Of a DNA stretch of 64,000 nucleotides, positions 49,218-58,198 are shown one piece after another. Every line of letters begins with the position of its first letter. Positions within the stretch are counted from its first letter, which is position 1. The translations under genes were made by a program, and so were the position numbers. Source of the DNA: Pontiellaceae bacterium (GTDB lineage: Bacteria; Verrucomicrobiota; Kiritimatiellia; Kiritimatiellales; Pontiellaceae); contig JAFGVP010000006.1 in assembly GCA_016937945.1 (NCBI GenBank), positions 1 to 64,000 on the forward strand. The letters run 5' to 3'. Under the pieces are notes generated by a model. The model was given only the letters and a program-made list of their open reading frames with translations. It had not been told where the DNA came from and did not search any database.

Positions 49218-49768
49218 AGAACCCCTCCCTTTGGCAGTTGAGTGGAGAGCTTTTTCAGGGCGCGGGACATATGGGACTTCACGGTGCCGAGTGAGCAGCC
49301 CATGATTTGCGCGACTTCCGGATAGGTGTGTCCCTGATAGTAGGCCAGAACCAGCGCGGCCCGCTGCTGCGGCGGAAGGGTTTCAAGTGCGGCCTGCACA
49401 ACCTGCCGCAGTTCGCTTTGCTCCGCATGGTCGGATGGATCGTGTGCGTCGGAGCGGGCGGTATCCTCGTTTTCGAACGGTTCGGTCTGGAGGCGTCGTG
49501 CGTTGCGGCGCAGGCGGTCGACGGCAATTCGGGTGGCGATGGTGTAGAGCCATCCCTTGAATTTTGCGCCGGACCGGTAGGTGTGCGCCTTGCGATGCAC
49601 CCGCAGGAAGGTTTCCTGAAAGCAGTCTTCCGCGATTTCGCTGTTTTGAACCATGCGCATGAGGTAGCCGTACAACAGGTTCCGGTATCGATGGACGAGG
49701 GTCGGGAACGCGGATTCGTCGCCGTCCCGGTACGCTTCCATAAGAAGTTCGTCTGTCCGCTCCATCAA
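49214..49768 (-). CDS. ECF (sigma-70 family) RNA polymerase sigma factor
   Basis: A 184-residue sigma factor with region 2 (YRNLLYGYLMRMVQNSEIAEDCFQETFLRV) and region 4 (LPPQQRAALVLAYYQGHTYPEVAQIMGCSLGTVKSH) joined by a flexible linker; sigma 3 is absent, as in ECF factors. Start is ATG 49768 or 49765. The next gene, overlapping by 4 bp, is its probable anti-sigma factor. ECF genes are often self-activated, but no promoter motif is evident here. It is divergent from serS. Confidence 0.92.
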   Translation of the reverse strand: MMERTDELLMEAYRDGDESAFPTLVHRYRNLLYGYLMRMVQNSEIAEDCFQETFLRVHRKAHTYRSGAKFKGWLYTIATRIAVDRLRRNARRLQTEPFENEDTARSDAHDPSDHAEQSELRQVVQAALETLPPQQRAALVLAYYQGHTYPEVAQIMGCSLGTVKSHMSRALKKLSTQLPKGGVL

Positions 49769-49943
49769 AATTTGCCTGTTCCTTTACCTGCTCATACGCC
49801 TGCCGAGCCGATCCAGTTTACACAAAGAGACAAAAAAGTTCATGAGGAATGTCGGGCGATTCGGAAAAGTGCGAATTCCCGCTTCCAAAACAGGAGCGCT
49901 TCGGCGAATAATATGGGCCGTTTTATTAACAAAGGGGCACGTT

Positions 49944-51212
49944 ATGCTGGATATTCGTTTTGTTCGTGAAAATGCTGAAGCCGTGAAGGCCGCCATGGCC
50001 AATCGTAATGCCGATGTGGATGTAGACGCCGTGCTGGCGCTCGATTCCCGCCGGCGCGCCATTGTTGCCGAGGCCGAAGAGCTGAAGGCCGAGCGCAACC
50101 GTATTTCCAAAAGCATCGGCCAGATGATCAAGGAGGGCGGCAATCCTGAAGAGATCAAGGCGCAGGTCCGCGAAATGGGCGACAAAATTTCCGCGTTCGA
50201 CGAAGAGCTCCGCGAAGTCGATGCAAAGCTCCGCGAAAGTCTGCTCTTTATTCCCAACATGCCGTCTGCGACCACGCCGGTCGGCAAGGATGAAAACGAT
50301 AATCCGGTGGTCCGTTCCTGGGGCGAAAAGAAATCCTTTGATTTTGAGCCGAAGCCGCATTGGGATCTGGGAACTGCGCTGGGCATGTTTGATTTTGAGC
50401 GCGGCGCCAAGATTGCCGGCTCCGGCTTCCCGCTGTTCAAGGGGCGGGGTGCCAAGCTGGAGCGCGCACTGATCCAGTTCATGCTCGATCTGCATACCGA
50501 GGAAAACGGGTACACGGAAATTGCGCCGCCGTTCATGTGCAACGCCACCGCCATGACCGGCACCGGCCAGCTGCCGAAGTTTGCCGAAGACATGTATAAC
50601 GTGCAGCTCGACGAGCTCTATCCGATCCCGACCGCCGAAGTGCCGGTCACCAATATGTACGGCAACGAAATCCTCGATCAGAAACTGCCGATCTGCCATA
50701 CCGCCTACACGCCCTGCTTCCGTCGCGAAGCCGGTTCCGCCGGCAAGGATACGCGCGGACTGCTGCGCGTTCATCAGTTTGACAAGGTCGAGCTGGTCAA
50801 GTTTACCACGCCCGAAACCTCCGAAGAGGAGCATGAAAAGCTGACGGCCGATGCCGAAAAGGTGCTGCAGAAGCTGGGCCTGCACTATCGCGTGATCGAG
50901 CTCTGCACCGGCGACATCGGATTCAGTGCCGCCAAGTGCTACGACATCGAGCTGTGGGCGCCGGCGCAGGATAAGTGGCTGGAAGTGTCCTCCTGCTCCA
51001 ACTTCAAGGATTACCAGGCGCGCCGCGCCAACATCCGCTACCGCGGTGAAGACGGTAAACCGGCGTTTGTGCACACGCTCAACGGCTCCGGCGTCGCATT
51101 GCCGCGCCTTGTGATCGCCATCATGGAAAACTATCAGAATGCCGACGGCTCCATTGATCTGCCGGAAGCGCTCTGGTCCTACATGGGCGGCCTGCAGAAG
51201 CTGGAAGTTTAA
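49944..51212 (+). CDS. serS: Seryl-tRNA synthetase
   Basis: A 422-residue class II synthetase. The N-terminal long antiparallel coiled coil (about 30-105) contacts tRNA-Ser. Motif 2 is [21 protein letters not shown] and motif 3 [18 protein letters not shown]. The ATG at 49944 (SD AAGGGG) matches the family start [10 protein letters not shown]. It converges with the ABM gene, their stop codons overlapping. Confidence 0.97.
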   Translation: MLDIRFVRENAEAVKAAMANRNADVDVDAVLALDSRRRAIVAEAEELKAERNRISKSIGQMIKEGGNPEEIKAQVREMGDKISAFDEELREVDAKLRESLLFIPNMPSATTPVGKDENDNPVVRSWGEKKSFDFEPKPHWDLGTALGMFDFERGAKIAGSGFPLFKGRGAKLERALIQFMLDLHTEENGYTEIAPPFMCNATAMTGTGQLPKFAEDMYNVQLDELYPIPTAEVPVTNMYGNEILDQKLPICHTAYTPCFRREAGSAGKDTRGLLRVHQFDKVELVKFTTPETSEEEHEKLTADAEKVLQKLGLHYRVIELCTGDIGFSAAKCYDIELWAPAQDKWLEVSSCSNFKDYQARRANIRYRGEDGKPAFVHTLNGSGVALPRLVIAIMENYQNADGSIDLPEALWSYMGGLQKLEV

Positions 51213-51526
51213 ACGGCTGAATCCCAGCCGAATTCGTTCGGAACAATGTTGCTGAATTTGGTGCTCGAGCGGGGCTCGGCCATCATGTCGGCCACGGTGT
51301 CGCGCCAGGTGGCATAGTGGGCGGTTTCCTTGTGCTTTGCCGCGTCTTCCGGTTCCCGGTAGACTTCGACGAGAACGAAACGGGTGGGATCATCCTGCTG
51401 TTCGAGGAAATCAAACCGCGCAATACCCTCTTCCTGAATAGAGTTTTCCGCGTTGGCAACGGTTGCGGCTTTGAAGGCTTCGATGCACTCCGGCTTCACG
51501 TGAATGAATACATGGACGATAAACAT
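51209..51526 (-). CDS. Antibiotic biosynthesis monooxygenase-type (ABM) protein
   Basis: A 105-residue dimeric ferredoxin-like-fold protein: [19 protein letters not shown], then [36 protein letters not shown]. The pattern matches the YgiN/LsrG-type small monooxygenases. Substrate is unknown. It lies 15 bp after the acyltransferase on the same strand and is probably co-transcribed. Confidence 0.88.
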   Translation of the reverse strand: MFIVHVFIHVKPECIEAFKAATVANAENSIQEEGIARFDFLEQQDDPTRFVLVEVYREPEDAAKHKETAHYATWRDTVADMMAEPRSSTKFSNIVPNEFGWDSAV

Positions 51527-51541
51527 GGCCGTCTCCTCTGG

Positions 51542-52438
51542 TTATTTGTTCAGGACCCATCGCTTGTTGTGCCAGAAATACTGTTCCGGCGTTTTCAGAA
51601 TTTCTGCGGTAAAGGCGTTCATGATTTCCTGCATCATGCGCTCCTGATCCGCATCGCGGTCGGCAGCCTCCGGATCGGACCGGATGGGATCAAGCAGGAC
51701 GGCGTCGTGCTTCGTCCAGCCGATGCGCCGGACAAAGATCGGGTAGATCGGGCAGTCGGCCAGCTGGGCAAAGTGGGCGGCTCCGGGCGCAATCGTAGCC
51801 TTGCCGTTCAGGAAGTCGACGGTAACGCCTCGGTTTTTGGAATTAATGTCCGGCAGGATCGCGAGGATTTTTCCCTGCTTGATCCGGTCGGCCACGCCTT
51901 TCCAGATTTTTGATTCGCGGTGCAGGACCTCCAGATTAAACGAGCGGCGCATCTTGTTGATGTAGTTGTTCAGCAGCGGATTTTTCTGTTTGCGGACAAT
52001 TACAAAAAGCGGGAATCCCAACAGGTCGCCAGCAATCCCGGCGATTTCCCAGTTCCCCATGTGCGGCGTGGCGAGGATAAAGCCGTTTTCGCAATCATCA
52101 AGAATACGACGCAGATCACCCTCCAGACTCGCCAGCGGCATTTTCCGGATTTTATCGGTAGTCAGTTTGGTAAAGCGGAACCCGTCGATGGCATTGAAAA
52201 CCAGATTGCGCCAGGCCAGCCAGGCAACGCGCCGGACCGCTTTTTCGTCCGCTTTCGGTCCCAGCACCTGCCGGACCCGTTGTCGCGTGCGTTTGACGTG
52301 CACCCGCCCGATAAAGTGCGATGCCGCCGCCACCAGCCAGCCGAGCGACAGGGCAACGCGCAACGGAAGTATGCGAATCAGCCCGCCAAAGGTAACGACG
52401 ATGATGTATTCCAGAACGTGTGATGGTTTGTATTTCAT
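51542..52438 (-). CDS. LpxL/HtrB-type lysophospholipid (lipid A) acyltransferase
   Basis: A 298-residue inner-membrane protein. An N-terminal hydrophobic segment (IIVVTFGGLIRILPLRVALSLGWLVAA) anchors it. The catalytic HxxxxE/D site is HMGNWE, followed by FPLFVIVRKQKNPLLNNYINKMR and ILPDINSKNRGVTVDFLNG, as in late lipid A acyltransferases that add secondary fatty acids. This supports a lipopolysaccharide-bearing outer membrane. It lies 85 bp downstream of dnaE. Confidence 0.9.
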   Translation of the reverse strand: MKYKPSHVLEYIIVVTFGGLIRILPLRVALSLGWLVAAASHFIGRVHVKRTRQRVRQVLGPKADEKAVRRVAWLAWRNLVFNAIDGFRFTKLTTDKIRKMPLASLEGDLRRILDDCENGFILATPHMGNWEIAGIAGDLLGFPLFVIVRKQKNPLLNNYINKMRRSFNLEVLHRESKIWKGVADRIKQGKILAILPDINSKNRGVTVDFLNGKATIAPGAAHFAQLADCPIYPIFVRRIGWTKHDAVLLDPIRSDPEAADRDADQERMMQEIMNAFTAEILKTPEQYFWHNKRWVLNK

Positions 52439-52523
52439 GAGCGTAAGAAGGGATTAGTCACCAGGCATAAGGCCCTGATGCATTGTCTTGCCTGTTTTCG
52501 GGTGCGGAAAATCATCTTATGTC

Positions 52524-55500
52524 CTATTGCTTTCTCTTATTCCATTTGCGTTCTGGCGGCGGGTTACGCAGAGCATCGGATTTTCCGGCAATATAGACCA
52601 GTCCTTCGCCAATGGCATGCTCAACCTGTCGTTCAAATTCAGGGCTGGGGCGCACCCGGAAGGCGTGGTCGGCGTTGATAAACACCTTCTGGCCATCGAC
52701 AAACTCGATGCACAGGTTGAGCGGAATGCTTCCGGGGTGGGCATCCGTGATATTGCGCAGAATCTTTATCACCTGTTCATTAACGCCCATTTCCGGCAGA
52801 TGAATGCTCACGCGGTCGCAAAAGAGGCTGGTGGCCTGTTCCAGCGGAAAGATTTCCATCACCTGCAGTTTCGTGTCGCCACCGTCCTCTTCCATCATAA
52901 TACCGCCGAACATCAATGTGGCATCGTCTGCCAGCAGGTCGCCATACTGTTCATACGGTCCGGGGAAAATGATGGCGCTGATGGAGCCTTCGAGCCCTTC
53001 AAGCCGGAAGGTGGCCATTGGCTTCTGATCCTTTTTGGTGAACAGCTTGCGCATTTCGGTCACCATTCCGCCGATGCGGGTCCGTGTTCCGGGGGGCAGT
53101 TTGGTGATATCCTTCATGCGCGTCAGGGCAAAGCGGTCCAGCGCCCATTCATGCTGCGCCAGCGGATGGCCGGAAATGTAAAACCCGATCAGCTCCTTTT
53201 CTGCAGCGAGCATGTCCGATTCCGACCACGGTTTCACTTCCGGCAGCTCTTCGTCGGAGCTTTCGCCTTTGCTCTCTTCGGTGTCGGCCAGCATGTCGAA
53301 CATGGAGCACTGGCCGGACGCTTTGTCCTTGAGCGCTTCGGCCGCGCGGCCGATAGCGGTGTCGATCCCGGCAAAGAGGCGGGCGCGATGTACTCCGGTA
53401 AAGTCAAATGCGCCGGAACGGATCAGGTTTTCCAGCACCTTTTTATTGGCGGAGGGCACGCGTGCGCAAAAATCCATCAGGCCGGTATAGAGCCCGTTAT
53501 CGTCGCGTTCGCGTACGATATCGGCCACGACGCCTTCGCCGACCCCCTTGATCGCCGCCATGCCGAAGCGGATGCCGCTGCCGTCGGGAACGGCGTTAAA
53601 GCGGGCGATGGATTCGTTGACGCACGGCGCCATCACCTCAATGCCCACTTCTTTGGCCTCGCCGATAAAGCCGGTCAGCTTTTCGGAGTTGCCCATTTCA
53701 CCCGAGAGCAGGGCCGCCATGAATTCAGCCGGATAATGCGCCTTCAGCCAGGCGGTCTGGTAGGTGACGAATCCGTACGCGGTGGAGTGCGACTTGTTGA
53801 AGCCGTACTGGGCAAACTTTTCGATATTGTCGAAAATCATGTTCGCCTGTTTTTCGGGAATCTGGTTGGCCGACAGGCAGCCGTCCACAAACTTGCCGCG
53901 CTGCTGCGCCATGACCTCCGGCTTTTTCTTGCCCATGGCGCGGCGCAGAATATCCCCTTCGCCCAGTGTAAAGCCGGCCAGGTCGCGCGCGGCCTGCTGG
54001 ATCTGTTCCTGATAGACGATAATGCCGTTGGTCTCTTTCAGGATCGGCTCGAGAATCGGGTGGTCGTATTTAATCTCTTCCTGCCCGTGCTTTCGCTTGG
54101 TGTAGGTGGGAATAAACTGCATCGGACCCGGGCGGTAGAGGGCCAGAATGGCGATAATGTCTTCGATACAGTCCGGATTTACCTGCCGAAGCGTGTCGCG
54201 CATGCCGCCGGATTCCAACTGGAAGACGCCGACGGTGTCGCCGCGGGCCAGCAGCTCGAAGGTCTTCTGGTCGTCGATCGGCAGCTTTTCCGGATCAATC
54301 GCAATACCGTGATTCCGTTTGATCAGGTCGCAGGCTTCATAAATGATCGTCAGGTTTTTCAGCCCGAGAAAGTCCATTTTCAGCAGGCCGATCTCCTCCG
54401 TCGGCCCTTTTTCGAACTGGACCACGGTCAGCTTTTCCTTGGGCTCAACCGTCAGCGGAATAATTTCAATGAGCGGTTTTTCCCCGATCACCACGCCGGC
54501 GGCGTGCATTCCGGTATGGCGGGGCAGGCCTTCGAGCAGGCGCGCATACCGCATGATGCGCCGGGCGTTTTCGTCGGTTTCCGTGGCCCGTTTGAAGTCC
54601 GGACTTTCCGCCAGCGCCTTCTCAAGGGTTGTTCCGGGCGTATCGGGAATCAGCTTGGCCAGCTTATCGCACTCCGGCAGCGGGATTTCGAGCACGCGGC
54701 CGAGGTCGCGCATCAGGGTCTTAGCGCCGAGCGTTCCGAAGGTGATAATCTGGGCCACGCAGTCGTGCCCGTATTTTTCGCGCACATACTGAATGACCTG
54801 ATAGCGCTTGGTCGGGCAGAAGTCGATATCGAAGTCCGGCGGCGACACGCGGTCCGGATTGAGGAACCGTTCGAAAATCAGGCTGTATTTCAGCGGGTCG
54901 ATCGTGGTGATTTCGAGCGAATAGGCCAGCAGTGATCCGGCGCCGGACCCGCGACCGGGCCCCACGGGAATGCCCTGTCGGCGGGCCCACTGGATAAAGT
55001 CGGCGACCACGAGGAAATAGTTGATGTAGTTGGTCTTAACAATCACGCTCACTTCATAGTAGAAGCGCTCGTTGATCTCTTTTTCCCGCTCGTCTTTCGG
55101 ATTGTCCAGATCCTCGATATCGTAAAGTTTTTTCAAGCCGCGCTTTCCGAGGTGCACCAGATAGTCGAGGTCCTTGCTGAATCCGTCGGGTAAGGGAAAT
55201 TCCGGGAAATGGAGGTCCTCCGCCTTTTCCGGGAAGAAGAATTCCACGTTGCAGCGCCGGGCGATTTCGATGGTGTTGGAGATGGCCTCGGGATGGTCGG
55301 GAAACAAGGCAGCCATTTCGGCGCCGCTTTTCATGTAAAACTGGTCGCCTTCATAGCGGTGGCGATTGGGGTCGGCCACGAGATCGCCGCGCTGCAGGCA
55401 GATCAGGACGTCATGCGCCTCCGCGTGTTCCTTGCGGACATAGTGCACATCGTTGGTCGCCACCAGCGGCAGGCCGGTCCGTTTCGAAATTTCAATAATG

Positions 55501-56090
55501 TTGGGCAGGGCGGTTTTCTGGTCGGCCAGCCCATGATCCTGAATCTCCAGGAAAAAGTTGTTCGGTCCGAGGATATCCGAATATTCCCGAGCCAGCGCTT
55601 CGGCCTTATCGAGCTCTCCGAGCAGGCAGGCCTCGGTCACTTCGCCGCGCAGGCAGGCGGCCAGCCCGATGAGTCCCTTGCTGTATTGCCGCAGCCACTC
55701 CTTGTCGATACGCGGCTTGTAATGAACCCCTTCGAGGTGAGCCTTGGAAACCAGCCGGACCAGATTTTCATAGCCCTCCTGCGTTTCGGCCAGCAGCACC
55801 AGATGCATGTTGTTGCGCTGCGAGCGGACGGCGGGATCGGTGGAGTTCTGGGTGAATTCAACCCCGTGGCGGGCCACATACACCTCGCAGCCGATAATCG
55901 GCTTGATGCCGGCGCCGCGGCAGGCCTTGTAGAATTCAACCGCACCGAAAAGCACGCCGTGGTCGGTCATCGCCAGATAATCCATGCCCATTTCCTTGGC
56001 TGCCTTCACGGCATCCTTCACCTTCACGGCACTGTCGAGCAGGCTGTAGCAGGTGTGAAAATGCAGATGGCAGAACGGTACTTGGCTCAT
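52524..56090 (-). CDS. dnaE: DNA polymerase III alpha subunit
   Basis: A 1188-residue replicative polymerase. The N-terminal PHP domain begins CHLHFHTCYSLLDSAVKVKD. The palm has PPDFDIDFCPTKRYQVIQYV and GPGRGSGAGSLLAYSL. A helix-hairpin-helix region (YGFNKSHSTAYGFVTYQTAWL nearby) and OB-fold domain (RTRIGGMVTEMRKLF) follow. Length fits DnaE1. The ATG at 56090 has SD GGGAG and matches the family start; the frame is open back to 56291. It is divergent from the DUF134 operon. Confidence 0.97.
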   Translation of the reverse strand: MSQVPFCHLHFHTCYSLLDSAVKVKDAVKAAKEMGMDYLAMTDHGVLFGAVEFYKACRGAGIKPIIGCEVYVARHGVEFTQNSTDPAVRSQRNNMHLVLLAETQEGYENLVRLVSKAHLEGVHYKPRIDKEWLRQYSKGLIGLAACLRGEVTEACLLGELDKAEALAREYSDILGPNNFFLEIQDHGLADQKTALPNIIEISKRTGLPLVATNDVHYVRKEHAEAHDVLICLQRGDLVADPNRHRYEGDQFYMKSGAEMAALFPDHPEAISNTIEIARRCNVEFFFPEKAEDLHFPEFPLPDGFSKDLDYLVHLGKRGLKKLYDIEDLDNPKDEREKEINERFYYEVSVIVKTNYINYFLVVADFIQWARRQGIPVGPGRGSGAGSLLAYSLEITTIDPLKYSLIFERFLNPDRVSPPDFDIDFCPTKRYQVIQYVREKYGHDCVAQIITFGTLGAKTLMRDLGRVLEIPLPECDKLAKLIPDTPGTTLEKALAESPDFKRATETDENARRIMRYARLLEGLPRHTGMHAAGVVIGEKPLIEIIPLTVEPKEKLTVVQFEKGPTEEIGLLKMDFLGLKNLTIIYEACDLIKRNHGIAIDPEKLPIDDQKTFELLARGDTVGVFQLESGGMRDTLRQVNPDCIEDIIAILALYRPGPMQFIPTYTKRKHGQEEIKYDHPILEPILKETNGIIVYQEQIQQAARDLAGFTLGEGDILRRAMGKKKPEVMAQQRGKFVDGCLSANQIPEKQANMIFDNIEKFAQYGFNKSHSTAYGFVTYQTAWLKAHYPAEFMAALLSGEMGNSEKLTGFIGEAKEVGIEVMAPCVNESIARFNAVPDGSGIRFGMAAIKGVGEGVVADIVRERDDNGLYTGLMDFCARVPSANKKVLENLIRSGAFDFTGVHRARLFAGIDTAIGRAAEALKDKASGQCSMFDMLADTEESKGESSDEELPEVKPWSESDMLAAEKELIGFYISGHPLAQHEWALDRFALTRMKDITKLPPGTRTRIGGMVTEMRKLFTKKDQKPMATFRLEGLEGSISAIIFPGPYEQYGDLLADDATLMFGGIMMEEDGGDTKLQVMEIFPLEQATSLFCDRVSIHLPEMGVNEQVIKILRNITDAHPGSIPLNLCIEFVDGQKVFINADHAFRVRPSPEFERQVEHAIGEGLVYIAGKSDALRNPPPERKWNKRKQ

Positions 56091-56265
56091 GAAAACAACT
56101 CCCCGGAAATTGAGGATGGAAGATAAAATCCGGCGCCGGCAAATAACAGGAAAAATTTCCGACGGATCCGGCGTTCGACGGTATCCGCACGTCCTGCAGA
56201 CGCTTCCGGAAACACATTTATAAAACACGCACAACATTACCCATAATATCCGCTTGATTTTAGTA

Positions 56266-56281
56266 ATGAGCATATGCTCAT
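56266..56281. promoter_or_regulatory. 16-bp perfect palindrome, candidate operator of the Fe-S operon
   Basis: ATGAGCATATGCTCAT is a perfect palindrome 21 bp before the DUF134 start. It falls between a possible -35 (TTGATT, about 56254) and a -10 like CATATG just after it. A dimeric HTH protein such as the adjacent DUF134 product could bind here; this is an inference. Confidence 0.6.
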
Positions 56282-56302
56282 ATGCGGCCAAGGAGAGATT
56301 CG

Positions 56303-56659
56303 ATGCCGAGACCGGAAAACATTCGTGAAATTGATACCGCCCCGCAGGTGACGTGGTTTAAGCCCGCCGGCGTGCCTATGCGCAACCTGGAGGAAGTTGT
56401 ACTGACGCTTGACGAGATCGAGGCCATACGCCTGGCCGACGCCGAAGGGCTCTATCAGGAGCAGGTCGCTGAGCAGATGAAAGTGTCACGTCCCACGGTA
56501 GGCCGGATTCTTGCATCGGCGCGCGGAAAGATCGCGGACGCGCTGGTGAACGGCAAGGCCATGCGCATTGAGGGCGGAACCGTGGTCTTCCGCGAAAAGG
56601 AACCGGGCAGCTGTCATGGACGTCATCGTCACGGACAGGGTCGCGGCGGGCACCAATAG
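56303..56659 (+). CDS. DUF134 family HTH protein
   Basis: A 118-residue protein. MPRPENIREI and FKPAGVPMRNLEEVVLTLDEIEAIRLAD are the DUF134 signature. Residues 50-80 (LYQEQVAEQMKVSRPTVGRILASAR) form an HTH like sigma-70 region 4. The C-terminus is His/Gly-rich (HGRHRHGQGRGGH) and may bind metal. SD AGGAGAG precedes the ATG. It is first in the operon and is probably its regulator. Confidence 0.9.
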   Translation: MPRPENIREIDTAPQVTWFKPAGVPMRNLEEVVLTLDEIEAIRLADAEGLYQEQVAEQMKVSRPTVGRILASARGKIADALVNGKAMRIEGGTVVFREKEPGSCHGRHRHGQGRGGHQ

Positions 56660-56686
56660 AAAATATATAAAACAAGGAGGCATATC

Positions 56687-56959
56687 ATGCCAAATGGAGA
56701 TCGAACAGGTCCGGACGGTGCCGGATCAGGAACAGGACGAAGAATGGGTTATTGCGCCGGCAACGAAATGCCGGGAAGGCAGTCCGGCGGCGGACGCGGC
56801 ATGGGACGGGGATTTCGCTGTGGAGGACGCGGCATGGGCCGCGGCGGAATGCGCGGCAACCGCTCCGACTCAGAGAATGCTCTGCTTCGTGAAGAGCTTG
56901 AGGCTTTGCGTATGCAGGTGGCGGCGCTCGGTCGGCAGATTGCAGAGCAGAAAGGATAG
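56687..56959 (+). CDS. DUF5320 family small glycine-rich protein
   Basis: A 90-residue protein. It starts MPNGDRTGPDGAGSGTGRR, close to the DUF5320 N-terminus, then has a Gly/Arg/Cys-rich stretch (YCAG, FRCGGRGMGRG) and a C-terminal coiled coil (ENALLREELEALRMQVAAL). Such proteins regularly accompany NifX-like and MinD/Mrp ATPase genes in anaerobes. Function unknown. SD AAGGAGG is clear. Confidence 0.85.
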   Translation: MPNGDRTGPDGAGSGTGRRMGYCAGNEMPGRQSGGGRGMGRGFRCGGRGMGRGGMRGNRSDSENALLREELEALRMQVAALGRQIAEQKG

Positions 56960-56967
56960 GGCCGGTC

Positions 56968-57330
56968 ATGAAAATTGCAGTAACAACCTCCGGTGATCAT
57001 CTGGATGCTCCGGTCGATCCGCGATTCGGGCGGGCGCCGCAGTTTCTGATTTTCGATACGGAAACCGAAGTGATCGGCATCAAGAAAAATACGCAGAATC
57101 TCAATGCGGCGCAGGGTGCGGGCATTCAGTCGGCAATGAACGTCTGTGAAGAATCGGTGGACTGCGTGATTACCGGAAACTGCGGCCCGAAAGCCTATGC
57201 AACGCTCAGTGCGGCCAATGTTTCGGTCTATATCGGCGTGGATTGCACGGTGGGCGAGGCCATTGAAAAGCTGAAACGCGGTGAGCTTGAAGTATCGCAG
57301 GAAGCCAACGTGGAAGGGCATTGGGCTTAG
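56968..57330 (+). CDS. NifX-like dinitrogenase iron-molybdenum cofactor family protein (ORP-like)
   Basis: A 120-residue single domain: MKIAVTTSGDHLDAPVDPRFGRAPQFLIFD, then CVITGNCGPKAYATLSAANVSVYIG. This is the NifB/NifX/NafY cofactor-binding fold; the best known stand-alone relatives are the orange protein (ORP) of Desulfovibrio, which carries a Mo-Cu-S cluster, and MTH1175. Nothing points to nitrogenase. It is 8 bp after DUF5320 and probably binds or carries a metal cluster made by the operon. Confidence 0.9.
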   Translation: MKIAVTTSGDHLDAPVDPRFGRAPQFLIFDTETEVIGIKKNTQNLNAAQGAGIQSAMNVCEESVDCVITGNCGPKAYATLSAANVSVYIGVDCTVGEAIEKLKRGELEVSQEANVEGHWA

Positions 57331-57331
57331 C

Positions 57332-58198
57332 ATGCAGAGCTACACGGAATGTATTCCCTGTTTTGTCCGTCAGGCCTTCGATGCGCTGTGTATGGTTGGA
57401 AGCGACGAGCGTCAGCGTCATCGGGTGCTTCAGCGGGTATTGGTGGAGGCGGCGCGTTTCCCGCTGGACCGTCCTCCTCCGGCCATGGCGCAGGAGATTC
57501 ATCGAATCATTCGCGAAGAGCTGCAAAACGCCGATCCCTACGCAAAAATCAAAGATGCGTCCACCCGGATTGCACTCGATCTTGCGGAAGAGGCCCGGGG
57601 CCTTATCAAGGCGTCCATCGAGCCGTTCCGCATGGCGGTCCGGTTCGCAATCGCCGGCAACATCATGGACTTTGCGCTGGCTTCGGCCTGGGACCGGCTG
57701 GATCTGAACAACTTTATTGAAAAGACGCGGCTTTATCCACTCGATGACGCTGCGGTCGGGCGGCTGCATCGGGCCGTTGATGCGGCGCAGTCCATACTCG
57801 TGCTGGGGGATAATTGCGGGGAAACCGTATTTGACCGCTTGCTGATCGAGCAGATGGCCGGGAAAAGGATTCATTATGCGGTCAAGGGGGCGCCGGTGAT
57901 CAACGATGCAACGTTGGCGGATGCAATCGCCGCCGGACTGGATCAGGTGGCCGAATTGGTTGAAAACGGGAGCGATGCGCCCGGTACGCTGCTCGAAGAC
58001 TGCTCCGAAGCGTTCTGTGAACTGTTTGATTCCGTTGACCTCGTGATTGCAAAGGGGCAGGCCAACTATGAAAGCCTCAACAGCGTCGCCCGGCCTGTCT
58101 TTTTCCTGACCCAGGTCAAATGCCCGGTGATCGGCCGGGATCTGGATGAACCGGTGGGCCGCTGGGTAATCCGTGAACATAAAGGGGCGGGCCGATGA
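57332..58198 (+). CDS. DUF89 (ARMT1-like) metal-dependent phosphatase family protein
   Basis: A 288-residue protein. The N-terminus has a CIPC pair (YTECIPCFVRQAFDAL), as in bacterial DUF89 members. The active-site signature is VLGDNCGETVFDRLLIEQM, with a downstream D-rich VDLVIAKGQANYESL. DUF89 proteins are carbohydrate-phosphate phosphatases proposed to clear damaged metabolites. It starts 1 bp after the NifX-like gene and overlaps the next by 4 bp. Confidence 0.9.
   Translation: MQSYTECIPCFVRQAFDALCMVGSDERQRHRVLQRVLVEAARFPLDRPPPAMAQEIHRIIREELQNADPYAKIKDASTRIALDLAEEARGLIKASIEPFRMAVRFAIAGNIMDFALASAWDRLDLNNFIEKTRLYPLDDAAVGRLHRAVDAAQSILVLGDNCGETVFDRLLIEQMAGKRIHYAVKGAPVINDATLADAIAAGLDQVAELVENGSDAPGTLLEDCSEAFCELFDSVDLVIAKGQANYESLNSVARPVFFLTQVKCPVIGRDLDEPVGRWVIREHKGAGR

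Noticed and set aside
52488-54935. 815-codon open frame on the + strand
   Set aside because: It is antisense to dnaE and arises from codon bias; no recognisable domain.
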